Below, piece after piece: positions 53,052 through 63,554 of a stretch of DNA of 64,000 nt; positions within the stretch are counted from its first letter, which is position 1; every line of letters begins with the position of its first letter. The stretch covers positions 2,232,001 to 2,296,000 of the forward strand of contig CAUJLY010000001.1 in NCBI GenBank assembly GCA_963281155.1, written 5' to 3'. Position numbers and translations under genes: made by a program. This DNA comes from Rhabditophanes sp. KR3021 (taxonomy: Eukaryota > Nematoda > Chromadorea > Rhabditida > Alloionematidae). The notes below the pieces were generated by a model, which was not told where the DNA came from, searched no databases, and saw nothing but the letters and a program-made list of their open reading frames with translations.

Positions 53052-56000
53052 TTACTGATCTCTTCTACATACTGTCGCATTTTGATCGGCACCAGTTGTT
53101 GGAGTTGATAACTTGAGTTGGTAAATGTCACAATATCCACGATGAATGAAATCATACCCATATCCAACACATCTCAAAAGACCATAGTCACGAAGACACA
53201 ATTCGGCGCATGATGTTGGAAACTCAAAGTATCCTCCGAATTTGTTGTTTGTCATGGAGGAGAGAACAGCATGGGATTCCATCATCGTGAAGCCTTTAGA
53301 GCATTGTCCTTGGATTCCGGGGGCTGAAATGAATAACATTAAAATCATATTTAAAACAGTTAAAAAACATTTTGAAGTAAATGTAGACAAAGCTTTTTAA
53401 ATAAATGTATAGAAAGGTTTCGATGGAAGTCTGAGTACGGAACTTGGAGTTGTGGAAATAGCATTCTGTGTAGAAATAAAATTCAGTGTAGTTGTCAGAA
53501 TTGCAGTTGATAAACTATTAGTTGTTAAAACCGTCGGTATTAAGTTGCTTACGTTCAATAGAGAAATAGTCGCTGATGAAATATTGTTGATCATCGCAGA
53601 GACTGGATTAGCTGGGATTGGGGTACTAGGTGAAATAGTTGTTGAAATATTGACGTTCACTGGAGATAGAGTTGCATTAGTTACGACGTTGTTAATGCTT
53701 GTTGTTGGTAAAGGTGCAATTGTTGTAGAAGAAATAGGTGTGGTTTGGATCACAATTGAAACAGTTGTCAAAGCATTTCCTCTAGCAGGTGTTAAAGGTG
53801 GCGTAGAAGAAATGGCAGATGTTGAAGGAGACAATATTGAAGTTGTTGGCATTGTGGAGGATATTAAAGTTGTGGAAGACATCGAATTTGTAGAAGATAT
53901 TGAATAAGTTGAAGATATTACATTTATTGGTGTTGTGGGGGATAATATACTTGATGTGGAAGAAACTAAATTCAATCCAGTTGAAGCTACTAGATTGGGT
54001 ACCGTTGTTATGGAGTTCTTACCTGAATTAATATCATTCATTAACTCAGTTGACGGAGAAGCACTTACAGTAGACGATTTGTAGGTAACACACATGAAAT
54101 GTCTTTGTCCATTATTTTGAACTTCAATATCATTCAATCTTTTTTCAATGGCTTGTGGATCACCTCCTGTGCAGTCTACGTATACGTGTGTGGGAGAAAG
54201 CGTGGTCGTTTGGGATGACATAGTAGACGTTAAGGGAGCAATAGTTGAAGTTACTGAACCTTCACAACCAAATATTCTCCCATCACCTGCCGCTGCCGAC
54301 AAATCATTTAGATATTTTGGCTGATTTTCCACATTAACCATTCCACAATTAACTATTGTCAATATATTTTGGTAGGGCATTGGCGTAGTTGTTGCTTGTT
54401 CCGTTCCACAAATGTAGATATTTCCATCGCCAAACAATGAATTTGAGAGGCCATGGACCATGTCGCTAATGAAGGAATCATTTTTATCTGAACAATCAAC
54501 AATAATAACTTCAGGCTTATGAACGGTAGCGAGAGGTCTTGGAGTAGTTAGACAAACATAGATGTCTGGCCCCCCAAACAATGAAGATGAAAATCCTGTT
54601 ATTGCATCTGGTAATATTCCACTGCTTTGATTTGCACAATCAACCGTAATGACACGAGGACGACGAGTGGTTGTTGTCGGAGCGAGTGTAGTTGGCAAAC
54701 ATTCATAGGTCTGATTCTTCTCCCAAATATATGCCATCAGCCCATCTAATACATCTCCTATCATTGACGAAGGCTGAATAGAACAATCTATCTTGACGGT
54801 TGTTGGATGAATGGTTGTGGTTGGTGTAGGTTGGCCTGGTAAGCAATAAACGTTCGGAACATTCCAAAAAGCATCAGTTGCACCTTCTAATAAATTTCCG
54901 ATCATTGAGGAAGGCTGATAAGAACAATCGATGAATAATGTTCCATTGATTGGAAATGGATCAAATTGAGAGTAGTTGACCATGCACGTTAGTTGGGGGT
55001 GTGTGACTACTGCATTCTGTAAGTCTTGGATAAATGCTGCTCTGTCGGGATACGGGATACCCGTACAATTTATGTAATATCCTCCGTCCCAGGGAGTAGT
55101 TGTGGTTGAAGGAGGCATTGTAGAGGTAGTAGAAAGTGTCGTAGTTGGAGCCAACGTAGTTGTGGTTGTTGTTGAAGTTGACATTGGAGCAGTTGGGGAA
55201 GGAGGGTATAAAGTAGTTGCACAGGCATAGACAGTTCCATCATTTGAAATCGAAGCTAATTGCAACAAGTATGCAGGCTTGTTGAAGTCATTTATAGCCT
55301 GGCAGTCCACAACTTTAACATTATATGTGAGTGTCGATGAAGGAGCAACTGTGAGACATCATCGAAGTAGTTGGCCCAGTAGCAAGTAAAGTAGTCATAA
55401 TAGTCGTCAGGCTTGTAGAAACCTTCATCGTCGTAGTGGATAACTTTGTGGTTGTCAAAATGTTTATACTAGTTGAAGGCTTTAGTGTTGTTGTCGTAGG
55501 TGAAGGCATAATCATCCCCACCAAAGGTTGAATCATTGCGACTATGTCTGATAACGAATAACTAGTTCCAAGTACATTTACAGTAACATTAACGAAGTTT
55601 GATAAGTCAAAATCAGATCCCATGCATGTACTTATTGTTCCATCACCCAAAAGTGCATTTACAATACCTGCTTGGACTGTTCCTGTTGCACCATCAAAAC
55701 AAGGAGGCAGATAAGCAGTTGCGACACTTTTGGCAATATCTACTAAACTGACTGATTGGAGGAGGGAAAATATCTGAGTTGGGTCATTGCCAACTATTGC
55801 CATGATAGTATCAAGAATAGATCTCTTGGTTCTGATGCCTAAAATCATTATTATTGTTAGCGCTCAACCCAAATAGAACACTGCACAACACGGCACACAA
55901 AACATTAAATAAAAAACACACATAATTCAGACATCCATCAAAACCATTCCTAAAATCTAAATACTTTGAAAAAGTTTAATTATTGGTTAAGTAAATATAT

Positions 56001-59000
56001 GTATTCGAAATTTTAAGTAAAACTTGCCATAGGTGACGTATTCACCCGCAGCAGCAAACATTGGTGGAACAAGAGTTATTGGGCCGTTGTATTTGGTGGA
56101 AGCCTTCATTGTTGTCGTTTGACCGGGTGCTAAAAAAGATTTATTAATCCTGTTTATTAAACTTACCCAAGGTGGAAATTGAGGCAGGCGTTGTGGTCAG
56201 AAGTGGAGATCCGGTTGAAGACAAAATTGTAGTCAATGTGACAGGCCCTAAAAGGAATTAAAAGGTGGATGAAGGAAAAGTGTATGAAGTTCATTACCCT
56301 TTGTTGCAGGAAGAGTAGTGATCACTAAAAAACAAAATTAATTTGTGCATAAGAAGAAGTTTTATTAATAATGTTCACACAATACTAACCAGCTTGTGTA
56401 GCGCTAACTACAGAACCAAGTGTTGTTGTATTCAAGGGACCAGCAGTTACTATTGCAGGTGCTAAATTTAAATAAGTTTAGGTATGCATGACCACCCTAA
56501 TATCATTACCATTTGTACTAATAATCAGTGGTACAGAAGTGGTTGCTAAATTGTAAGGAATATTTTTCGGTTAAAACAAGTTACCTGTTGGAGATCCTGT
56601 CACTGGTGGTAAAGTTGAGGATCCTGTCACTGGCGGTAGACTTGAGGATCCTGTCACTGGCGGTAAAGTTGTAACGGCTCCAGGAGCATTTGTTGTAACT
56701 AAAAAGTAAATGAATTATGAATAAAAATGTTTGATTATTAGTTTCACACGGTGCTAACCAAGTGTTGTAGTTATTATGGAAGCGAGTGTTGTCGGAGACA
56801 GAGAAGTAGTCACTAATTTAGAGAAATATTTAATTAGAGTACGTTATTGTAGAATAATTTTTAGTGAATTCAGATTACCTGATGCTATTGTAGACGAAAC
56901 TGGCGATCCTGTTATTGGGGAAAGAGTGGTTATTGGTACTGAAGCCTTAGTTGTGGTTGCTATAAACATACAATGAGTAATTGGAAAAATATTTACTTTT
57001 AAATATTATCTACCTAAATATACTAACTAGGTGGTAATTTTAAAAACAATTGTCCCCGAGATAATGTAGTATTAAAAGGATTCATCGAGTGAATGTTATC
57101 TCTAACTTTTAATTAAATCAAAGTTACCTGCTGGTAAAGTAGTTGTAGCAGGAGCCCCAGTAGTTACGGGAGCTAGGGTAGTGACAGCTCCTGGGATTGT
57201 GGTTGTTACGGGAGCTAGGGTAGTGACAGCTGCTGGAGTTGTGGTTGTTACGGGACCTCCGGTAACGGGAGAAAGAGTTGTTGTTGAAGCTGAAAAAAGT
57301 TGAAATTAATTTTTGTAACGAAATTATTTTATTATTAATTAGCACACGTTTTCACACAATACTAACCTGAAGCACCAGTGGTGCTTTGAATCTTGGTAGT
57401 TCCTAAAGTTCGAGGATTTTGTTTTATACCCAATTAAATTATTTTTTACCTGCTACAGTGGTAATGACAGAAGGTCCTACTGTTGTTCCTAAGATTAATA
57501 CTACTAAATATTATTTTAATCTTTTTACCTGCTACTGTTGTAGTAAAAAGAGGTAAGACCGTTGTTCCTAAGTTTTAAACGTATTAAGAAGTATTCGGAC
57601 ATATTTGTTACCTGCTACTGTTGTAACAAGAGGCAACACAGTTGTTCCTACGTTTTATACAAATTAGAAGGAACAATAATTATTTATTTTACCTGTTGTA
57701 ACTAAGGGTAAGACATTGGTTGTACCTAGACTTTCACTCTTATCAACAATATTATAATGGATATCTTACCTGGGACAGTTGTCGTTATTACAGGTGTTGT
57801 TGCTAAATTTTACCCGAATGAGATGAAATTTTTAGTTATTTTACCTGGTACAGTTGTACTAGAAAGGGTTACAATCGTAGTCCCTAAACATTTAAAATCA
57901 AGACCCAATCTAACAAATATCTGTACCTGGAGTGGTCGTCGTTACAACATTTGTTGTTGTCCCTGAATAATAAAGATAAAAACCCTATAGCAACTTTTTA
58001 CCTGCAACAGTTGTTCCAGCAACTGTAGTTGTTGCGCCTAATTATGAAAAATATATTTTTAATTAACAAAAGTTACCAATAGTAGTTGGAGCAATTGTGG
58101 TAGTTCCTACTCGAAATTATTAATAAATTTAATGTTTATTTACCTGCTAGCGTTGTGGTAGTTCCAACTATTGCTGTAGTAGTCGTGGTTCCTGGCAGAG
58201 TAGTAGTTAGCACTGTAGTCGTGGTTCCTGACAGCGTTGTCGTAGTTGTCGTCCCTGGAAGCGTTGTTGTTGCTGCAAGTGTGGTTGTCGTCCCTGGAAG
58301 CGTTGTTGTTGCTGCAAGTGTGGTTGTCGTTCCTGGAAGAGTCGTTGTTGCTGCAAGTGTGGTTGTCGTTCCTGGAAGAGTTGTTGTTGCTGCAAGTGTG
58401 GTTGTCGTTCCTGGAAGAGTCGTTGTTGCTGCAAGTGTGGTTGTTGTCGCTGCAAGTGTGGTCGTTGTTGTTGCAAGTGTGGTCGTTGTTGTTGCAAGTG
58501 TGGTTGTTGTTGCTGCAAGTGTGGTCGTTGTTGGCGCTGAAAACAATTATGTTCTAAACAATCATAGTTAAGCAAAATACCTAATGTCGTTGTGGTCGTG
58601 GTTGTCGGAGCTGAAAAAAAATTATCTTCTAAACAATCATAGTCAAGCAACATACCTAACGTTGTAGTCGTTGTTGTTGGAGCTGAAAAAAAAGTTATCT
58701 TCTAAACACTGATAGTTAAACAAAATACCTAAAGTTGTAGTCGTTGTTGTTGGAGCTGAAAAAAAAAGTTATGTTCCAAACAATCATAGTTAAGCAAAAT
58801 ACCTAAAGTTGTAGTCGTTGTTGTTGGAGCTGAAAAAAAAGTTATGTTCCAAACAATCATAGTTAAGCAAAATACCTAAAGTTGTAGTCGTTGTTGTTGG
58901 AGCTGAAAAAAAAAGATTATCTTTTAAACAATCATAGTCAAGCAACATACCTAACGTTGTAGTCGTTGTTGTTGGAGCTGAAAAAAAGATTATCTTCTAA

Positions 59001-59516
59001 ACAATCATAATTAAGCAAAATACCTAACGTTGTTGTGGTCGTGGTTGTTGGCGCTGAAAAAAATTATCTTCTAAACAATTATAGTTAAACAAAATACCTA
59101 AAGTTGTTGTCGTTGTAGTAGTTGTTGTTGGCGCTTAAAAAAAAGTTATGTCATGGATAATTTCAAATTACCTGTGGTTGTAGTCGTAGTTGTTGTGGTC
59201 GTTGTGGTCGTTGGTGGTTCTGTCGAAGACAAGGCGTTATTTAAACAAAAAAAGCTTTTGCCACGGCAAACCAAATTATAAAGTTAAAATAAACATACCG
59301 GTAGGAGGTTGAGTTGGAATGGCTGAAAATGGATGTTATTTGTTATAAAACTGAAACTTACTAGTAGTTTCATCGGGAACGGTTTCAGTAAACGAGACTA
59401 AAAAATGAGCATAAGTGAACTAAATTTCGCTTACTTGTCATCCAATCATAGTCTATGCAATTTACAGATGCCAGAAATATAGATGAAAGCAAGATCAACC
59501 TAATCATGCCAATCAT
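53052..59516 (-). CDS. Secreted mucin-like protein with ~35 exons, two-Cys modules and a PAN domain
   Basis: On the minus strand I read 35 exons from ATG 59516 to stop 53052 (about 1,481 residues). Exon 1 (59516-59435) gives a signal peptide (MIGMIRLILLSSIFLASVNC). Exons 2-32 (59397 down to 56028) are 24-162 nt, except a 393-nt exon (58536-58144), and encode Thr/Pro-rich O-glycosylation-type sequence. Exon 33 (55838-55470) and the large exon 34 (about 55348-53444) carry nine two-cysteine modules between Thr-rich linkers. The last exon (53323-53052) is PAN/apple-like (CSKGF..., CVGYGYDF, YCDIY). Every internal boundary is phase 1. The least certain joins are exon 33/34 (the 121-nt 'intron' is itself Thr-rich when translated) and exon 34/35 (weak GTTCCG donor). 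A cuticle, gut or surface mucin is likely; the specific role is unknown. Confidence 0.78.
54087..55316 (-). other. Eight tandem two-cysteine modules (ninth in exon 33)
   Basis: In exon 34, eight modules follow the pattern (V/I)-x-(V/I)-(D/N)-C, then 26 or 27 residues, then C. Examples begin VKIDCSIQPSS, VITVDCANQSS, VIIVDCSDKND and LTIVNCGMVN; several end in GDG-x-(I/V)-Y-x-C. Cys-to-Cys spacing is 27 or 28 throughout. A more distant ninth copy (PPCFDGATG...STC, spacing 25) lies in exon 33. Each probably forms one disulfide. I do not recognise the module as a named domain. Confidence 0.75.
56590..56670 (-). repeat. 27-bp coding repeat in exon 27
   Basis: Three units of 27 bp encode (T/S)LPPVTGSS-type repeats inside the 114-nt exon 56698-56585. 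Confidence 0.85.
58245..58440 (-). repeat. 39-bp coding minisatellite in exon 13
   Basis: Five units of 39 bp encode a 13-residue repeat with the core TTTLAATTTLPGT; degenerate LAATTTT/LATTTTT units lie on its 5' side. The period is a multiple of three, so copy number can change without frame loss. Confidence 0.85.
58581..59053 (-). repeat. Tandem array of intron-plus-microexon units
   Basis: Seven consecutive exons of 27 or 30 nt (59053-59024, 58977-58951, 58902-58876, 58829-58803, 58755-58729, 58682-58656, 58610-58581) encode variants of A-P-T-T-T-T-T-T-L. They are separated by near-identical introns (about 46-48 nt) with GTATTTTGCTTAACTATGAT-type starts and poly-T-CAG ends. The duplicated unit is one whole intron plus one exon, period about 73-76 bp. 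Confidence 0.88.
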
Positions 59517-59549
59517 AGTAAATCTAATAAATTAACAATGTTGTGTTTC

Positions 59550-59575
59550 AAACACTTCTATATATCAAAATTTGA
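59550..59575 (-). promoter_or_regulatory. TATA-like box of the mucin gene
   Basis: On the minus strand TTTGATATATAGAAGTG lies about 45-60 nt before the ATG at 59516. This suggests its own cap-proximal promoter rather than an operon position. Confidence 0.4.
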
Positions 59576-60199
59576 TTTTGTAATATATTCACCGAGAGCA
59601 ATTGAAAAATAAATGGTTGGATAATTAGGTAGAGGATAATGATATCGAAAAAATGTTTAAAGGTAAAGAGGATAAAGTACGCAACTTGTATCCGAAATCA
59701 CAATTAAAATTCTAGATTTAACAGATTACAAAGGATAGAGAATTAAATAAATGTAATTTATGTTAAAATAAAAACGGAACTGTGAATTGGTATTTTTTTG
59801 GGAGATTAAAAGATTACTAGAAGTTCACTGAGGATTTGTGGTAGTTCATTAGGGGATTCTTTATGTTTTTCTGATCCAAGATGTATTCTTATACTAAAAT
59901 TTTTTATTTGTATCATGTTTGAATGAATTACTATAATTGTTACCATGTTTCAATGTGTTCAATCACTGATAAGTTATTTTTCAAATCGTAATTTAATTAC
60001 ATATTTTCTATGACAAGTACATAAGGATGTATTTGATGCTAATAATTTCCTTTGATCTTACCTTTTTTAACACCTAATAAAAATAGCTTTTATTTAACTA
60101 AATTTATGCTGAATAACAAAATATAAAAAGTATCATAAAAAGTTTTATTTGTAATAAAATTAAATGTATAAAATAAGTTTTTGAATTCTGAATTTAAAC
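59576..60199. other. Intergenic, no gene seen
   Basis: AT-rich spacer between the mucin gene (minus) and the small secreted protein gene (plus); the two genes diverge from here. Confidence 0.55.
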
Positions 60200-60409
60200 A
60201 TGTTTAACATGTCTTTTACGAAACATTTGTTAATATTCCTATCTGTTCTAATTGTATTCGTATTCACCGATATAGTTTGGAATCCGTTACAATTTCCAGA
60301 TATAAATGATTACAACGCTTTCATGGCTTACAAAAACAGACTTATTGATGGTATGCGTCAAATCAACCAAAGACCTCAATTTCAAAATGTTTGGGGTTAT
60401 TCTGGATAG
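60200..60409 (+). CDS. Small secreted protein, unknown
   Basis: A 69-codon single-exon frame. The N-terminus is a good signal peptide (FTKHLLIFLSVLIVFVFTDI). The mature part of about 45 residues is hydrophilic and aromatic-rich (WNPLQFPDINDYNAFMAYKN, RPQFQNVWGYSG). There are no cysteines and no dibasic cleavage pairs, so it is not an obvious neuropeptide precursor or disulfide-rich peptide. Two start codons (60200 and 60209) are possible. A TATA-like ATAAAATAAG lies about 35 nt upstream and AATAAA about 15 nt after the stop. Function unknown. Confidence 0.55.
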   Translation: MFNMSFTKHLLIFLSVLIVFVFTDIVWNPLQFPDINDYNAFMAYKNRLIDGMRQINQRPQFQNVWGYSG

Positions 60410-61376
60410 TCTTGTTTACTATTTGAATAAACAAAATAACTATTTCTCATGTACAACCTTTCATATGTACTTTGTATAGTTAAAATAATAGCATAAATAA
60501 AACTACCAAGAAAGATTACTTCTAACAGGTTTTGAAAAATACAATTCCATATTTCTAGTGCCAAAATACCTATACCAAAACAAAACATTCAAATAAGTTT
60601 ATTTGGGCTTTCCATCTCAATGCTTAATATTTCCTTTTCCGAAATCATGGAACATTTAAATAGTCTTTTAGCCATCATAAAGTCATATCTAGATTGTTGA
60701 TTTAAATGAAAAGCTTAGTATTTCTTTTTCATTTATTTTCAATTAATACCATAATTCAAATTAAACCAAATGTATGGCAGATTAATTGAAATGGGTTATG
60801 GATATTTGTAGTTAACTACACAATCTTTACTCCTTCGTGAAGTTAAATTAGACTACAGTTATTCTTGTAATTCAATGAAAAACACGATTAAACATATATT
60901 TATATAAGTGAGTTTATAAATGATATCAATATGATTAAAAATTGTACATATTCTTAAACAGTGTTTATTTTTGGGTGCAAAAGATTTAAAATAATATAGC
61001 AAGTATTTTGAGATTCAATAAACTTAGTAAAATAATAATTTAAGATTTAGCAAAACATTTTAATATTTAAACGTGTGGTATAATTTTTTTTAAATTCATT
61101 GCTTATGATGTTAACAGACGTAATAAAGTTTAACTTATGTCATTCATTTTTATAAATAAAGTTGATAAACTCAATACAAGGCGTAAACCCACTATGTTTT
61201 ATTAAATTTATTTAAAAATCGTTTTAAAGAATAAGATAAAAATAGTTAATCGTCTGTTTGGATGTCATTGGTCTAAGAAGGTGGATAAGCAAAAGTATAG
61301 TCTTGGCAAAACTGTTTTTGATAAAAATAATATTGATATAAAATGCCTTCAATGAAGAATTATTATTTACAAAGAT
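60410..61376. other. Intergenic, no gene seen
   Basis: AT-rich, nothing recognised beyond a polyadenylation-type AATAAA at about 60425. Confidence 0.5.
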
Positions 61377-61900
61377 ATGGACGTTATCATTGCTAATAAA
61401 AATAATAAAAAACACGAGTGGATTTATTTCTCGATATTTTTATTTGGGACATTTATATTTTGCATTGCTTTATTTCATTTTGTGTATAATAAGATGTGGA
61501 AATTAAATGTTCCCGAGAAAAAGTGTATTTCGACTCCTAGGAAAAGTTCTATTATTTCAGTCATTTCAAATCTTCATACTTTTTATTGTAAGAAGCACAA
61601 CAACTTCGATCTCGAAAAGGGAAAAAAGGATACACCTAGAATAATTGTTTATCCTGTTGTCGGCAAGTAAACAATCAAATATTAGTTAAAATATCATTTT
61701 TAGAATTTGAAACGACAATTCAAATAAATGACGAAATAAATGGAAGTGTCACCAGTATAGAATGTACATGTTCGAATAATAAGTTTGAACAAGTTTCTCC
61801 GCAACTACTCCGCGTTCCAAGTAGTATTAGACCTCCTAAAACGCCCAAGAGATCAAGTTACGAATGTTACAAGTCGATTTTATCAAAAATAAATCAGTAA
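61377..61900 (+). CDS. Single-pass membrane protein, unknown (exon joining unresolved)
   Basis: The first frame (61377-61670) has a hydrophilic N-terminus (about 14 residues), one membrane span (WIYFSIFLFGTFIFCIALFH) and a basic, Ser-rich region. A second open stretch to TAA at 61900 continues with similar composition (SIECTCSNNKFEQVSPQLLR; RPPKTPKRSSYECYKS). A good donor (CAA|GTAAAC, 61667) and acceptor (CATTTTTAG, 61703) lie between them. However, this 37-nt intron puts the second part out of frame, whereas the second frame reads straight through from about 61640. Either there is a one-base error or frameshift, or another donor is used. Function not recognised. Confidence 0.5.
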
Positions 61901-62600
61901 TAGAAATGTGTTTATCTCTATGTTTAAATAATAAGTTTTTATATAATGCTTTTAAATACAAGTGTGGATCCCAGTTATTTCTTGTGTTCAAGTAAAAAAA
62001 GAAATGTTGCTTAAAACTGTAGTTAATTTATAACTTTCTGATTCTGGTACTAAAATATGATATAATAAAAGCCAATTAGTCTATTTTTAAGTTTCTGTTA
62101 AAAAATAGATGATTCTAAGCCAATAAATTACCTTTGTTTGTAATGGCTTGAATTAAATATTTCTAAACCCAAATTAGTTTATTCCAATCTCAAAAAATAC
62201 TATTGCAGATTCTATCCACTGTTTTTATAAATATCGTCTATCCTAAATTAATCTAAACTACAAAACCTTATCGAATTATTTTTAAATTAATGCAAATGCT
62301 TGATCGGATCTGAACATTGGTTCTTGAATTTAGATAATCAAAAATGATCAATTAAGACCATTTTCGGCTAGTACAAATGATTGCTTTGACAATATTTGAA
62401 TTTCTCATGATCATTTAATAAGAAGGATGTTGTAAAAACTTCCAATATCTTATCGTATAAGTTAGTAGCAAGATGGAAACCAAACATCATCTATATGTTC
62501 CGTTTATCAGTTCATAACCAATACATCCCTCATAAACTAATCAACTTAAAACATTATCTTTGATATGCCGCTATCAACTTTATAAAAAATGATGAGGATG
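61901..62600. other. Intergenic, no gene seen
   Basis: AT-rich spacer; nothing recognised. Confidence 0.5.
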
Positions 62601-62616
62601 AACTATGATTATAGTA

Positions 62617-62630
62617 AGTATAAAAAGAGA
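62617..62630 (+). promoter_or_regulatory. TATA box
   Basis: GTATAAAAAGAG lies about 60 nt before the ATG at 62682, a good match to a TATA box at a normal distance. Confidence 0.55.
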
Positions 62631-62681
62631 AACATCAAGCTTTAATTCACAAACTCTTTCGACATATTACTACTTATTGGA

Positions 62682-63554
62682 ATGAAATATATGGTCCACC
62701 TGCTGATCCTGTCATTATGTATTCCAGCTTTCGTTTGTTTTCAAGATTGTTCAACTGCAAAAGTAATGTCCTTGCCTTTGGATAGAATAATTTACATAAG
62801 TCAGTTTAACATTAGCAGGGAAAATTTTACTTTCCAGGAGCTCAAAGTTATAGTTTACAATTTTACCTCTGACACTTGTGTTTCAACCGAATATGAATCT
62901 TTTTACTCCGAATCCCTTGTTTATATTTTGGATCCTCTAATTGTGTATGAAATAAATGCACATTCATACAAACCTGATTGTGTTGATGCTGACTCAAAAT
63001 ATGTCCTGAACAATGTATGGGTTTCACCTGTTAAAAAAGATATTGTTCAAAAAACGGTTGATTCAAAATTTATGGAAAATGTGGAACAACAACGCATTAA
63101 GTTACAATTTGCAATTTTGAAAATTTGGAACGAATCAGATTTTAGCGAAATGCAACATTTATATCAAAGGAATAATAATATTGATGGATATCAAATTGTT
63201 GTAAGAAATGAAACAGCCGTTATGGAATTATGCAAAGATGTCGAAGCGAACGATATAGTGAGAAGTAAGAAAATTGGCAACACATGCTTTTCAAAAATCC
63301 CTGTAATTGTTGGAAATAAAACTATGTTTTCTACTGATGGAATCAACTTAGACTATGAGTCGGATATTGTAGAATGTCCTGTTGTTTTTAATGACGCACC
63401 TGTTTACACATATAAACAACTTTTATATTTAGCTGAAGTTTCAACAATAGTTATTTTGTTTTTGTTATGTGTGGTTTTCCTTTTGTCGTACAAGATTATA
63501 AAACTAAATAACCTTAAATGCAAGTCCCAATCTATTCAAGAAATTGAATCGTAA
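62682..63554 (+). CDS. Intronless type I membrane glycoprotein, unknown
   Basis: A single-exon frame of 290 residues. It has a signal peptide (MVHLLILSLCIPAFVCF) and an ectodomain of about 220 residues with eight cysteines after the signal peptide and several N-glycosylation sequons (NIS, NFT, NES, NET, NKT). Near the C-terminus is one membrane span (VSTIVILFLLCVVFLLSYKI), followed by a short tail with two Lys/Cys-containing motifs. The topology is that of a cell-surface receptor or adhesion-like protein. I recognise no domain. Lack of introns is unusual compared with most of its neighbours. A nematode-specific orphan is the simplest explanation. Confidence 0.7.
   Translation: MKYMVHLLILSLCIPAFVCFQDCSTAKVMSLPLDRIIYISQFNISRENFTFQELKVIVYNFTSDTCVSTEYESFYSESLVYILDPLIVYEINAHSYKPDCVDADSKYVLNNVWVSPVKKDIVQKTVDSKFMENVEQQRIKLQFAILKIWNESDFSEMQHLYQRNNNIDGYQIVVRNETAVMELCKDVEANDIVRSKKIGNTCFSKIPVIVGNKTMFSTDGINLDYESDIVECPVVFNDAPVYTYKQLLYLAEVSTIVILFLLCVVFLLSYKIIKLNNLKCKSQSIQEIES

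Noticed and set aside
53052..53390. PAN exon as a separate gene with signal peptide
   Set aside because: The apparent start is TTG, not ATG, and a strong TTTCAG acceptor lies inside the would-be signal peptide; a terminal exon is the better reading, though not proven.
58155..58653. Val-rich and Leu/Gln-rich frames over the mucin minisatellite
   Set aside because: Other-frame translations of the Thr-rich exon; the Thr frame alone fits the splice sites on both sides.
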